Assembly: GCA_964035795.1 (NCBI GenBank)
Contig: OZ038320.1
Span: 11,568,118-11,632,117 of the forward strand
DNA: 64,000 nucleotides
Direction: 5' to 3'
DNA from: Pterobdella sp. o SKG-2022
Taxonomy: Eukaryota > Annelida > Clitellata > Hirudinida > Piscicolidae
Part shown: one piece after another, positions 48,203-60,300 of the stretch
How the letters are laid out: each line of letters starts with the position of its first letter
How positions within the stretch are numbered: position 1 is the stretch's first letter
Made by a program: the position numbers and the translations under genes
The notes under the pieces: generated by a model
What the model was told of the DNA's origin: nothing
Databases searched by the model: none
What the model saw: only the letters and a program-made list of their open reading frames with translations

Positions 48203-49581
48203 CTAACTCAGTTTGCGGAGATAATATATATTTATAACAACGAGTACCACCATATAAACAGTCAGTATTATCATATTCTGAATCTTTCTTTCTTGAAGGT
48301 TGGCTATATCTTGAAAAAAATAATTATTAGAAAAAAGTGAAAAATTCAGTTCAAATATAATGAACATTCTAAATATTTGAGATTATTTAATTTTTTACAG
48401 TACTGTATTTATTGTTTGTACGATACACAGTAAAGTACATGAACGCAATGAAGAAAAGCTTCGTACTAAATATCAATTAAAATTTTAAAAGTTCAGAATG
48501 TTCTATATTTTTAAAAGGTTAATATTTGTTTTTTTTTCAGATTGAAAGTTAGTCAGTGAAAAATTGAAAAATTATTAAAGCATCTACTAACGGTCTTTGT
48601 TAGGTACACATTTGTTTCCAACTGCTTTCAAATTAATATTGCATTTGCAGTCATAAGTTCCGTTTTGGTTTATGCAATATTTCAAAGGGCCACAAGGATT
48701 AGTTAAGCATTCGTCTATATCTGGAAAGGGTTCAGATGATATAAAAGTTGATACTATGCTTAAAATTTCAAACTTACTGCACCTTCACATGTTTTGCTAT
48801 TGTTACTTGATTGGTATCCTTTTCTACAAGTACAATAGTACGATCCTTCAGTGTTAATGCATTCTTGGGTATTAATGTCACAAGACATGTCACTCTCACA
48901 TTCATCATCATCTTAATAATTAATATACTCAATGAATGATTCAGTTTAATCTATGAACAAAAATTTATTGTTTTTTAATTTAAAATAATAAAAATTATAG
49001 AGTCTACCATGGCAGTTTCTGAAATTTTTTTTCCGATATCCCGTAAGACACTTGCATTCATACGAACCTTTTAGTTACCCATCAAAATATTGAAAAAAAT
49101 TTCTTTCATGCACATCGTTAAAAATTTATCGATGCTTAAAGGTCAATCACCTATAGTGTTGACACATTCACTACCTTTCGAATGGCAACCAGCAGTTAAT
49201 TCCTTACATTCATCAATATCTTATGTTAGAATATTTTATTGATTGAGTCTGAAATTTGGAAAATGATTCAATTGCTGTAAATAAAAGTCACCGGAACAGA
49301 AATGAGGTGTTGAAAAATTATCTATTTTATAGCCTTCAAAGCATTCGCAGCTGCTTTTAAGCCCTTCCTTGCAAAAACTAACGTTACTGGGACATTTCAG
49401 ACCATCCCTACAAATTTCTATACCTCCTATGTTTTTTGTCTTTGAACGTTCTCGAAAGTTGAAATTATTGAATTTTAACTAAAGTATTTTTGATAAATGA
49501 GCATAAAATATGTAATACAAAAATCTTGAAACCTGTTGAGATTATTAATAATAGGCAAATTATAAAATTTGTTGTTTTCAT
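48203..49581 (-). CDS. Small EGF-repeat type I membrane protein
   Basis: Seven exons, nearly all phase 1: 49581-49533, 49426-49292, 49219-49151, 49067-49008, 48911-48783, 48720-48592, 48309-48203. A signal peptide (MKTTNFIICLLLIIST) is followed by four EGF-like domains. The first is non-calcium (CRDGLKCPSNVSFC...CECFEGY). Then come three calcium-binding types with DIDEC/DDDEC starts: DIDECKELTAGC, DDDECESDMSC, DIDECLTNPCGPLKYC. The last exon gives a transmembrane helix (MIILTVYMVVLVVINIYYL) and a four-residue cytoplasmic tail (RKLS). Total about 230 aa. No orthologue recognised; the layout recalls fibulin/thrombomodulin-type or EGF-ligand precursors. Two acceptors end in AAG, weaker than usual. 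The last exon rests on phase and the TM helix only. Confidence 0.8.
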
Positions 49582-50418
49582 TTTGTTTTTGAACTGAGAT
49601 TTATATGAAATTTAAATGTGAAAAAACAAACTTAGATTTTTAAAACGTTTAGAACAACTATTTTAGCAATAAATTCAAAAAGAACATCTGTGTTTCGATT
49701 GAATTATTGTTTTTTTTTTAAATAAAGTTTATAAATTAACCGGTTTTTATAAGAATACAAAATGTTTCTTAATTTTGTGAAAGTTCAAAATAGCAGTGCT
49801 TCTAATGACAATTTTCCTTCCACATAAATCCAAACCACTTTTTGAAATGCACATATCGTTCAAAGAACAGAGGTCAGCCTCTTTTGCGAGTACTAGCCGA
49901 GTCTTGATGAGAAAGACTAAACTTAAACGTTTCCTAATTGAGAACAAAAATGAAATTTTAGATTTTTTTTTTAACAAAGAAGCACTCTAACTTTTTGCTG
50001 GCTGCGTTTTTGAACAACAGAAACTAACTTTCCACAAGTTGAAAGCTGTTTCCAAAAAGATTTTTCAACGCTTAAAAATTCGTTAAAACTAGGAAACATC
50101 GAACTTAGAAGCTGATATCAACCACTACTAATTAAGTGTGAAATTGAACCATAAAAATATTCTTTCAATGTACCCTGCTCTATTTTGAAGCATGACCTTT
50201 CGGCAAAACTCAGTTTTTCTGCTTCCATACATACTTTAGTAAAAAATCAGAAAACCTTTCTTTTTTGAAAAAACTAAAAAAATAAATTTATTAACATTTA
50301 AGTAATATTAACTCATTTGTTGAAATTATGTATAAAAAAAGTATATTGTTTAATAACCTCTTTTCATCACCAAGAAAGTTTACTTTTGGTATATTAGCTG
50401 GTGTTCTATTGAATTCAA
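49582..50418. promoter_or_regulatory. Divergent promoter region of the EGF and COMMD3 genes
   Basis: About 840 nt between two divergent start codons. It contains a minus-strand open frame (49977-49747) with a few cysteines (DLCSLNDMC) that I could not join to either gene. No promoter motif can be assigned with confidence. Confidence 0.35.
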
Positions 50419-52059
50419 ATGGAGTTTTCAAATGATATAATCAGTTCTTTGAAAGCTCTCAATGACTCAGCTTTTATTCCAGACAATGACTTTAACAATA
50501 CTATATCTAAAATCGGATCATGCATCGGTAATGAGGATGTAAAGAAAAGTGGGTGGAATAATTTTTAGATATCTATGAAGTTTGATATATTTCTAAACCA
50601 TTTTCAAATTCATCAAATACTTTTTCATTATTATGTTGTTATAGATTCAACTACTTCTTTAAACCACAAACTAATACAATCTCTTATCCATTGCATTTTC
50701 ATTGAATGCGCCAAACTAAACACAGACGTTTCTCAACTCAAGTAAGTGGAAAAAAATTAAAAAAAAAATTTATTCAAGTTTATATTTCAGGGCCTTTTTA
50801 GTAGATAATCAGTTGAATGAAAACAGATCATCCATTGTGTGCAAGTCTTATGAAGTAAACTTGAATATTGCTAACTTTTATACCATATTGAATGTATTTT
50901 CAATTTTTCATGAAGGAAAACAAATCTAGAATTAGAGACATTTTATTGAGGTAGTTTTAAGAAATTACATAATTTGTCTTCTAATAATTAAAATCATTAT
51001 AGGACCACTATACAACGAAAAACAATAGTTGATGTGGAATGGAATTTAGAACACACAGTCAAAGTATATAAATTTTTTTCAAATCTATTGCTAGTTGTTG
51101 TTTTCAATATTTACTCCAATGCAGAATAGCTATTCAGGAATTATAGGTGAACCAAGGTACAGAATAAACTTCATTTTAAAGGTAGTTGCAAATTTTTAAT
51201 ATAAATATTTTGTGCAACAAATCAAACATGAGATTTTCAGTTTTATGAGATTAAAAAATCATTTTTTATGTTAATGAAAATCATGAAGATTTTTTAAATA
51301 AAAATTTCCATTCAAGTATTGAATTCTTGAGCAAGAGTTATTATATTTGATGTGAGATTAAGTTAAAGATCTATTCTACAAATTTATGAGAATCATGAAG
51401 TTTTTAATGATAACATTGTCACGAAAGAAGATAACAAGAATTTTGGCTCAAAACATCATCTCTTAATAGTGTAAGACTTTCCAATGAAAGCTCAGTTATT
51501 TATTTTATTAAATATTCTTGTGTAAGTCTTATACAATTCTTTCAGGTTTTTTTATATTATCATATAAGAATTTATTTTTAATGAAACACTTATTTAAAAA
51601 TCGATTTCGATTCTCATGAAATATGACAAGATTTTACTTATTTTATTTCTGAATAAGCGTGTTTCTTGTAAATGAATTTTCACGTTAAAATTCTTTTATA
51701 AAATTAAATTTAAAAAACAAAATGTCTTTAAAAACCTATCCAAGCCATTATGAATTCATAGGAAAAGAATGGAGAAATAGGAAACTTGGAAATATACTGC
51801 TCACTTGTTGAAATAAATGTAATTTCACATTTTTCTAAAATGCTAAACACTAATTTGTGAATCAGTAATTGCCAAATTGAGCTAGTATAATGATAACTTT
51901 TTAGATAAAAATATTTTCATTTTTTCTAATTTTTAACCCTGGCTGAACTATTTACTAATTCATTAAATTAGTTAGACTTATTTTTAATTACACTGTCAGG
52001 ATTTGGTTCACAAACTACAAGAGGCTTCAAAACAAATAGAAAGAATTACATCGACGTGA
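50419..52059 (+). CDS. COMMD3: COMM domain-containing protein 3
   Basis: Eight exons join in phase: 50419-50527, 50645-50741, 50791-50854, 50916-50950, 51003-51063, 51125-51181, 51762-51818, 52000-52059 (TGA). About 180 aa, the usual COMMD3 length. The N-terminal helical part is diverged (MEFSNDIISSLKALNDSAFI). The C-terminal COMM domain is clear: VDVEWNLEHTVKNSYSGIIG, EPRYRINFILK, NLEIYCSLVEINQ, DLVHKLQEASKQIERITST. This ending matches the DLVGKLKDASKSLER end of COMMD3 rather than other COMMDs. COMMD proteins form a ring with CCDC22/CCDC93 in the Commander complex for endosomal recycling and affect NF-kB (family knowledge). The 580-nt intron before exon 7 holds no other feature. Confidence 0.88.
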
Positions 52060-52084
52060 CATCTGGTCAAAATTCTATTTCGTT

Positions 52085-52093
52085 TTTATTAAA
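52085..52093. terminator. Overlapping poly(A) signals of convergent COMMD3 and CLP1
   Basis: TTTATTAAA at this site contains AATAAA on the minus strand (52090-52085, 220 nt past the CLP1 stop). It also contains ATTAAA on the plus strand (52088-52093, 29 nt past the COMMD3 stop). No better signal is seen for either gene nearby. Confidence 0.45.
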
Positions 52094-52309
52094 ACAAAAA
52101 ATATTTTTGTTTTATCATTAAAATTGTCACAATTTCCTTCAAAATATACTTAATTAAAATTTTAATTCTAAAAAATTGTTTTCTACCAACAATAATCGAA
52201 TATGAAACTAAAATTTAAAAACTACGAATGATTCAGAAGTGAAAATTTTTCGAGCTAATGTAAAAATCTGTTAAGAATGAAAAATATATAAGCAATAGTA
52301 AAAATGGGT

Positions 52310-55300
52310 TCATGAAGGGGTAGGGTAAGGATAGTTCAACGAAGGCATCAGGAGCATACACGGTGGTCTTTGTGCGCATGATGTTACTATATACATGCTT
52401 TCCTTCAGCACCTCCAATCTAAAATCAATGAGTGAAACTAGCTGATTACTAAGAACTGAAATTGATTATATTACTGACGCGGTAGCAAACTAATAAGTTT
52501 TATTGAGCTTTGTATTTAATATTATTTCAATCGAAAATAAGTATGGCGAACATCAAAGCTACGCCCAGAAGTGGTTCATTGAGAATGTGGTCTGGTGAGG
52601 CTGATAATGATACCACCATCCGTGTGTGTCCTGTGTCTGAGGGGTTCACTTCATGATCTTATATTGCTCAAAAACAGCAGTTTATTATTAAATTGTAAGA
52701 TACCGTTATTTGAATGAATATCAATCTATATTCTAGTTATATGTTGACTGGATAAAATAAATTTCATATAGATGGGAGTAAAAAATCATAACACTTACTT
52801 AACTGAACAGGAACAAGTTTTTTACAATTTTTATCTTGATTATAGCTATCTGAAAAAAAATGAATTATACTCAAACAAATACTTGATAGAAAATTCGAAA
52901 AGCTTACCATTTAGCATAAAAACCTGGATGCTTTTCAAATCTACTTCATAAACTCGAGGCTTGTTGAAATCAATGAAAGAAGGTATTGAATTTGATTTGA
53001 TAGAAAACGATTGCTTAGCACCGGGCTCAAACGTTTGAGCTAATGGATTCAATTTAAAACCAGCTATTGACTTAGCAGCATCTGCAAAACTAATTGTTTG
53101 GCTAGTTAAATTGACTGTTGAATTTGAATCATTTTCCTTGAACTGATTTTTTTCACTGTTTTTGTTTGAATCGTTGACAAAGGAAGAAAAACTTGATAAG
53201 TCACTGTTGGAATTATGGTCGTTTGAACTTTTACGCTCGTTTTCAAAAAGATATTTGTATAATCTCCGTTCTCTTTTGCGAATTCGCTCTTCTCTACTTC
53301 TTTTAACAACCTGAAAATTAAAAAATGTATTCTGAGAAAAAATATTAATCTGTGGTAGAGATAACTATGAAAGATGAAAATTTTAATTTAGCAATGAATT
53401 TGAATATGTTTTCTACGAACAGCGGATGACGAAGGCAAGAGGATACATGGGAAGTGTTTGGAGAGCAATGACAATAACTCCGCATCTTCTAGCACAACTA
53501 TTTTGTCGACTTCAACAAAAAATTATGAATTAATTTATGAAAACAAATACAAAAATTCAATTTATAAAGAAATTCAACTCGTTTATATAACTAAATCACA
53601 CCAAAAGCCTAACATTAAAATTTGTGAAAATAGAACAAACTTCTTGGAAAATTATATTTTAACCCTATAATTTTATAAAATTTTTGAGTTATTCAAAGAT
53701 TTAATGCATGAACCATTAAAAGCTTGAGCGGTGTGAAGAAGAGCTCTGTAGCCTGCATCTGTGACCCAGCCACATGTGTTTATCAACACACCACTGCTAT
53801 GACCTGCCCAATTAATTAAAGGCTCTGAAATAATTAAAATTCATTATCAGCTTGCCCGAATTCATAAGTTCCACATTTCAATAATTACATGACACACAAT
53901 GCTTTGACTTATTAACCCAGTGCTTTCAAATAAAAAAAATCAAGTTTCAATGCATTGAAATTAAAAGGTTATTTATTTGGTTGAAATCTTTTAAAAAATC
54001 GAAAAGAACATTCACAAAAATTTTAAAAGTTTTCATAAATTGCAACTATATTGCATCAAAATTAAGCCTTCAGTATACATTTATAACAAAGTACCTTGAA
54101 AAACTTCTTTTTTCTTGATGACGTAGATAGTCTAAATTAAATAGTGATGTAAAAAAAAAGTATTTTTTCAAAAAAGTCACAAAGCTTTATCTGAGATTAG
54201 CTTACATTATCAGGTGATTGTCTTAGAAAAAGCTTCACGGCTTTTTTGAATAAATACTTTGTGTTTGTTTACCTAACTATTCTTTCATCTTATGATTTTA
54301 AAACTTGATAATGTTGAATGATTGCTAGTTTTATTATTAATCTAGAAATATTTTTGTATTTATTTTTTTGAAAATTTCCAATCATATAACACATGAAGTG
54401 TAAAAAGTAGAAACCAATATTTAAAGCTTAATTTTACCTGTACCAGAAACAAATAAAAACAAGGTTTTTAAACATTTAAGCTTTTTTAAACTCAAATTAT
54501 TGAATATGCATAAAACTTGATGATTTATGTTTTGTTTAAGAAAAGCTTTGTTATCAAACAAATAAATAATTTAATTTTTGAAATTTTTTCTATAAATAGC
54601 TATATACCTACTAAATAAACATTAAAATTATAAAAAAAAATTTATTCACCAATATATAAGTGAAAGCAATAAGATGTGAAAAGAATTTGACTGATATCCA
54701 GTTATTCAATACATAATGTAAAAATTATTTACTCACACAAGTCATCTGTCTTCATTTTCTTCAAAACAAGACTGGCAAGTTTTGAAATGAGATGGTGGTA
54801 ATGAGCAAGGTTGTTTGAAGGTGTGATATGACCAAAGGCATAAACAGATGTAAGATGAGGTTGTGGTAAAGTGTCAGGAAAGGTAGTATGCACTACCTTA
54901 GTTGCACCTATAATAATTGAAATGTTCAAATATTTGGTAATCACAATTTTTAGCTTGTTTTTATGCTAGCCTTAATTAAACCAAACATTTATGACCTACC
55001 AATAGTTGCTGGCATAGCTATTTCATTCTGAGTATCAAAAAGAGATTTAATAAAAAATTTTGAAAAAGAAAGAAAGATTGAAAAAAATTTTACTTACCTG
55101 ACCTACATCCACATCTACAAAGAGTGGTGTCCATTGTGTTTGAACAGCATAATTAAGCAATGTACGGCATAAACTTGATTTTCCTGCATCTGATGGACCT
55201 ACTACCATTACCTTGAAGTATTTCAAAATTTCAATCAAAATATTTAATATGTATAAATTAATCTATTATTTTTTCATACTAACTATAGGTCCTTTGGTGT

Positions 55301-55766
55301 TTTTCTTCCTGGCATTTGTTCTCAAGGTGTTCAAAGCTACATGCAAATTTGCATGGAGAGTCATCACAGTGTTTCTATTCTTTCGATATTCTTTCACTTT
55401 TCCATGTATTCTGATTTTTGAGCCTTTCCATGTAAACAATGCACCTCTTCCCTTCAAACTATACAATATTGTACAATCTGAATATTCATTTCCAAAATAT
55501 TCCACTTTTCCATTTAATACCTTATAGATTGCATAAACGAGTAAATACACAACCAACTCGATAACAACTAATTTAACGCGTTACCTGCAATTTTATTTCA
55601 TCATGAGCTTCATAAACCAATTCTTCTAGCTTAGCTAATTGAATTTCAAAGATGTCAACATCTGTAAGCTGAGATTTATAATAGAAAAATAGAAAAGTGC
55701 CTTTGTTATTTATAATATTTTTTTTATATATTTTTTTCAAATTCTTACTTAAGTTTTTACCTCCAT
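52310..55766 (-). CDS. CLP1: CLP1 polynucleotide 5'-hydroxyl kinase
   Basis: Twelve exons join in phase: 55766-55761, 55668-55585, 55520-55284, 55211-55097, 55027-55000, 54907-54738, 53803-53714, 53509-53421, 53310-52908, 52849-52799, 52657-52552, 52418-52310. The N-terminal domain ([23 protein letters not shown]) is followed by the P-loop GPSDAGKSS and VDVDVGQ (Walker B-like). Then come [20 protein letters not shown] (the CLP1 INTCGW motif), [36 protein letters not shown] and a C-terminal [13 protein letters not shown]1 phosphorylates RNA 5'-OH ends and works in pre-tRNA splicing with TSEN and in mRNA 3' cleavage factor II, in the nucleus. A polar Ser/Asn-rich insertion in exon 9 is unusual. 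The acceptor at 53804 was chosen because the nearest upstream one creates a stop. The first exon, with only Met-Glu, is the weakest call. Confidence 0.9.
53082..53234 (-). other. Possible exitron in CLP1 exon 9
   Basis: These 153 nt (51 codons) begin with GTAAAAGTTC and end with TTTTGCAG on the minus strand, so they could be spliced out in frame. They encode a Ser/Asn-rich run ([20 protein letters not shown] and onward) absent from other CLP1 proteins. Either form is open. Confidence 0.35.
53804..54737 (-). other. CLP1 intron 6
   Basis: Largest CLP1 intron (934 nt), GTGAGT donor, AT-rich, no recognisable content. Confidence 0.55.
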
Positions 55767-56084
55767 TGAGCTAAAATTCCGCAAAAAGCACCGTCGAAGG
55801 CAGTTTTTTCTCAAAGTGCAACTTTTAAATGAGATACGTCTAACCTTCAAACTTTATTAATATTTTTCCAAAAACTTAACATCAAAACAAAGAATTTATT
55901 ATTAGTTTTTTTTCATAATCTTTGTTGTTCAAGTATTAATCTAATGTTGAAAGATATCAAATCTTTATTAAGTGCATGTTATCTTTTGAATTATTTGATA
56001 ATGAGAAGCATCAAAAATGAAATAAGAATTCACACACTAACTATAAACAAAAAATATCAAAATAAACTTCAAAATAAAATTATA
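55767..56084. other. CLP1 upstream region
   Basis: About 320 nt between the CLP1 start and a SINE; AT-rich; presumably holds the promoter and 5' UTR. No motif assigned. Confidence 0.35.
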
Positions 56085-56258
56085 CATGTAATGCGGTATT
56101 TATAAAGCGCTTTTCCTTGTAGATCAAAGCGCTTGTTCCAAATTTAATGTAATGAAAACGCACTGTGGAACAGTGTGCTAATAGTCGGCCCACGTGGGAT
56201 CAAACCCGGTAACTTTAGATAATTAGTCTAATGCTCAACCATTGAGCTATAGGAGGCT
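56085..56258 (-). mobile_element. tRNA-derived SINE
   Basis: The minus strand starts AGCCTCCTATAGCTCAATGG, with an A box (TAGCTCAATGG, 56249-56239) and a B box (GGGTTTGATCCC, 56207-56196) at tRNA spacing. The acceptor stem does not pair, so it is not a functional tRNA. The anticodon-like arm TTAGA-CTAATTA-TCTAA suggests a tRNA-Ile-like origin. A 90-nt body follows, ending in GCGCTTTATAAAT (56110-56098), similar to the 3' end of the LINE at 62.28 kb. Confidence 0.7.
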
Positions 56259-56274
56259 ACATTTAAGAGAAAGA

Positions 56275-56400
56275 AGAAAAAGAGTGGAAGCAGGAAAGCA
56301 TGCTGGTAGCATTACCGCGGACAATTGCCAAGGAGATTTTCTGGCGCAACCAGACTGCCTCTAAAGCGTCTTCAGTCGCCTCAAAAAGTTTTCTATTTGA
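56275..56400. other. Locally GC-richer patch of unknown nature
   Basis: After a purine-rich run (GAAAGAAGAAAAAGAG) comes a stretch of balanced composition (e.g. GCTGGTAGCATTACCGCGGA) that stands out from the AT-rich surroundings. It lies just upstream of the SINE and could be part of a longer repeat. No coding frame recognised. Confidence 0.3.
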
Positions 56401-56430
56401 TTTAAGTGAAAAACTGAATAATATCTGGGT

Positions 56431-56784
56431 TTAACCTCCCTTTTTTGAATTTTTTTTAAAATCGTGGGTTATGAGTTTTTTAACAAGAAAAAAATTGTAA
56501 CCATAATTTTGACATCGGTGAGTGGGATCTGAAGCTGCTTCAGTTTGAATTTTTTTTTGTGCTCTATTTTCACTTTTTCCGCTTGAGAAGACTCTATTAT
56601 TGTGGATCATACTGTCAAAAACATAATTATTTGCGCTATGATATTCAAATTGAGGGTTTGAGGGAGACCTTAAAAAAATTTTTATATCGCACCAGTTGTC
56701 TCGAAATTGCGGTTTAAACTGATGTGGCAAACTAATAAAAGACTTACTATCAACCAACGTTGGTAGTACAATGCACAAGATCAA
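56431..56784 (-). CDS. Unidentified open frame, possible secreted product
   Basis: An open frame without a proper ATG in frame at its start (a stop lies just upstream), so it would need a spliced leader exon. It begins hydrophobic (VFLILCIVLPTLVDSKS), like a signal peptide, then polar with two cysteines (DNWCDIKIF, HRCQNYGYNFF) and ends Lys-rich. No family recognised. It may be noise. Confidence 0.2.
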   Translation of the reverse strand: MILCIVLPTLVDSKSFISLPHQFKPQFRDNWCDIKIFLRSPSNPQFEYHSANNYVFDSMIHNNRVFSSGKSENRAQKKIQTEAASDPTHRCQNYGYNFFLVKKLITHDFKKNSKKGG

Positions 56785-57332
56785 AAATACTCCGTGGTTT
56801 CATCATTGTTTTGTGTGGTAAGTCATTTCATGAAATAATTTCTTCAAGCTTCATAGCTAAACTTTTTAATAAAAGGGCTTGTAAGAGGGTTGCCTCATTT
56901 TTACATATAACACTGAATTTCATTCTACTACTAAAAAGATACTTTTATAAATATTTTATCAAATAGAAGACTGAGTATTGTTAAGCTTGAGTTTTTCAAA
57001 TCATTTTCAAAACAAGATAAAAGATTTTTCAGTATATTTACCAACAAAAATAAAGGATGATTTCCAAACAAAGTGAAAAAATACATCGTTTAAGAATTAA
57101 TAGGATTAAATGATGTCACTAACTTTTTGTTCAAAAATTTTTTAACAAAGTGAAAAACACTACAATATGATGCAATATTAATTTAAATTAATTTGAAAAA
57201 ACTTTGATTATTTAATGAACAATTTTTTTACGGTTTATAAATGTTTCAAAGATTTAATTACAACTCTATTAGAAGAGAAGTTTCAATATCTAGAGAAAAC
57301 ATTTTGAAATTCTGATTAAGAATGAAATATTC

Positions 57333-60300
57333 TTAGAATTTAACACTAATGAAGGTTGTAGTTGTTGAACTGGGTCTGATATTAGATTTTGTATCAGAGC
57401 AATATTGCTGGGAAATCACTTCATGCGATGTAGAAGTGTCTTTTGTTTCGGTGTCTTCATCGTTTATTTCCATGGTTATTTCGTTTTTACTGTCTATCTG
57501 CTCTAATGTTTTTTGATTTGTTATCGTTTCCTGTTGAAGTTAAAACGTATGAATATATATTCATATTAAATGGTTTTTTTAAACAGAATTTTTCGAACAA
57601 AAAAAAATGTTTAGTTTGAACTAATTGTTGAATGTAGAATCATATTTTAAAATCATAGAAGAAATTGTATAAAATTATTTGAGAGGAACATTTTTTGTGA
57701 AATTCTTGTGATATCATATGGCGGTAAGTTAAGTTTCCCAAATACCCCAATATCGTGGAAAAAATTTTAGTTAGTTTAAGAAAAACGAGTTATTTCTTTT
57801 CGTTTGAAATGATTAATAATTTGTTTGAACTTTTGTTCTATTTTGAAAAATGTCAACTAAACGGAAAAAAGAGCAGCCTGGAACCCAAATACAAGCCTGC
57901 CAGGATAATGAAGAAAAAAAATTTTTTTCTTTTTTGCTCTATTTTATTTAGTTCTATGGTCGATAAAATGTCCGCCATCACAAATATTATTTCCGAAATT
58001 GATAGTATTCAGACAGCGCTCAGCACATTACGGTTTCCAAAAAAAGAGGGCGAAAACCGAAGACGACTACATCTTCAACATCTCAATCAGCAATCCATAC
58101 TTCCTCGACCACTTTATCTTTATCTTTCTGTTCGACCATTCCATCTCTTTCAATTACATCTTCTTCTACATTTCCTCCGGCTACCACGTTTTCCTCGACT
58201 AGTTCATCTTCAACCACCTCTTCGACTAGTTCATCTCCAACCACCTCTTCGACTAATTCATCTTCAGCCACCTCTTCGACTAGTTCATCTCCTACCACTA
58301 CTTCATCTTCATCAACCTCAGCTTCAACAACTTCTTCAACTTCATCTACAAGTAAGACATCTTCAACCTCTTCATCTTCTGCTTCTAAAACCACTTCATC
58401 TCTTAGTTCAATTAATAATTTTCTATCATTAATTTCCCTAGAATCATTCACACCAACCAATTCAACCACATCTATTTTTACTACTAACTCATCCCAACCT
58501 ACTTACAGCACTATTGTCAAATCAAAAAACATGCACATCCTTTCTCATCCATCCACTAACAAAATTTCCCACTCACTTCTCACCATCCAACATAAATTCC
58601 CTTAAATTAAAAAAACCCTACCCATTATTAAATATTCCACCAAAGTTATCTCAACCACAGGTGAGACTCCTAGTGAATTGTGCAGGAGATTGGTTTCGTC
58701 CATCAAATTTTCACAACAGGCCTTTAAATCTTTTCTTAACCATGTTTGAGAGTCTACAGATGCTGTTGTCGGAAAAGCTGACTCTGCTGATTCACTCAAA
58801 AATGCCAAACTTTTCCTTTCTTCTCTTCCCAACATACGCCTCCACGACCCAGTTCTATTGAATCCAACAATCACCGTTTTAAGTCTACCGACATGGGTTA
58901 CTAATGAAGAACTTGAAACCTCTTTCCATCTGCTGATTCCAGCACTTTCCGTGCCTTTAGGCACAGGCCCAACGCACGATACCCTTCTACTCGTGACTGG
59001 CTTATTCAAGTTCCAAGCAATGTTTTCCCCATGCTGAACAAGTCCAAGAATGTACATCTCCCTTTTGGTAGATTCCCTTTCCACTCTCGCATTCATCCAA
59101 CTAGATGTCTGAATTGTCAGACTTATGGTCATAACATATCTAAGTGCCAAAATCCTAGAATATGTGAGCACTGTGGCAAAGACCATTCGTCTGACAACTG
59201 CCCTAAAACCTCTTCTTTCTTTTGTGTTCCCTGCTTTAAATCAAAGCACTCTTTTTATGACCACGTCACAACATCCTCTTCTTGTCCCCTTTATAGACAA
59301 CAAGTGCGACTCAAGATGGGACGTACGGCTTGGGAATGACGGTCAGCCTCTCATCCTAAAGTCCACAATGTACCTTTGTCTACTAAATTTGCTCTTAATC
59401 CTAGGTCTACTCGTAGTAAATCTTCTATTATACTCGATACTATCCTTTCTCTTAAACTTAACATTATTGCTTTGACGGAAACTTGAATTCCTGAAAACGC
59501 AGACAATGTCACAAAATATGACATTGTGCCTCATGGCTCTCATGTCTTGCACTCTCACCGACCCATTGGTAAACGAGGTCGAGGTATTTCTCTAATTTCC
59601 AAAAACTCCATTAGATTGGATGCCATAAATCCCCGTCCCATTCTTCTTTTGAATCATTCACAGCCAGTGTCTTTTCCGTCACACTGTTTGTTTCTATCGG
59701 TGATCTACCGTCCTCCAAACACCGGCAATTTTATCTGCGAGCTCACGTCTCATTTCTATTTCCTTTATTCTCTTTCTTCAAATTTTATATTGGCTGGTGA
59801 TTTCAACACCCCAAATTGTACGTTTCATGACAACCCGCTTAGTGCTTTTTTACGTGAACTCGAGCTGGTCCAGCACATAGACTTCCCCACCCACAGACTT
59901 GGTAACATCCTTGACTTCATCATTACTCCAAAACCTAACAGTCATCTCCTACAAGAAATCGGCAGAGAAACTTTTGACTCCGATCACTATCTTATTTTAT
60001 GCAGTCTCAACCTCGCTCCTCCTCCCCTTCCCCCTCGCATTGTAATTTCCCGCTCCTTTGAAAACTTTGATGATGCTGTCTTCGAGAAAGATCTCAGACA
60101 TATCCATAATACACTAACTAAATTTTTTGATGTTCCAGTTGAAGAGTTTCTTACAACAATGAACAACTCCTTTCAATCACTTATCGACCACCATGCCCCT
60201 TTTCACACCCAGGTCTTTCGCCCCAGCAGTCACTTCCATCACAAGCTATCCACTGACGCCATTGCCGCCAAAAGAAAAAGACGAAAACTTGAGAAAAAAA

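Noticed and set aside
49747..49977. Minus-strand open frame with DLCSLNDMC as an extra EGF exon
   Set aside because: Cysteine spacing is not EGF-like and it does not join the EGF gene, whose signal peptide is at 49581.
54734..54740. In-frame stop in CLP1 when the acceptor at about 53832 is used
   Set aside because: The acceptor at 53804 (GGGCAG) removes the stop and gives the exact family spacing before the INTCGW motif.
56186..56258. Second functional tRNA gene
   Set aside because: A and B boxes are present, but the acceptor stem does not pair and a SINE-type body follows.
58083..58469. Minus-strand Glu/Val-rich open frame
   Set aside because: It is the complement of the Ser/Thr-rich part of LINE C ORF1.
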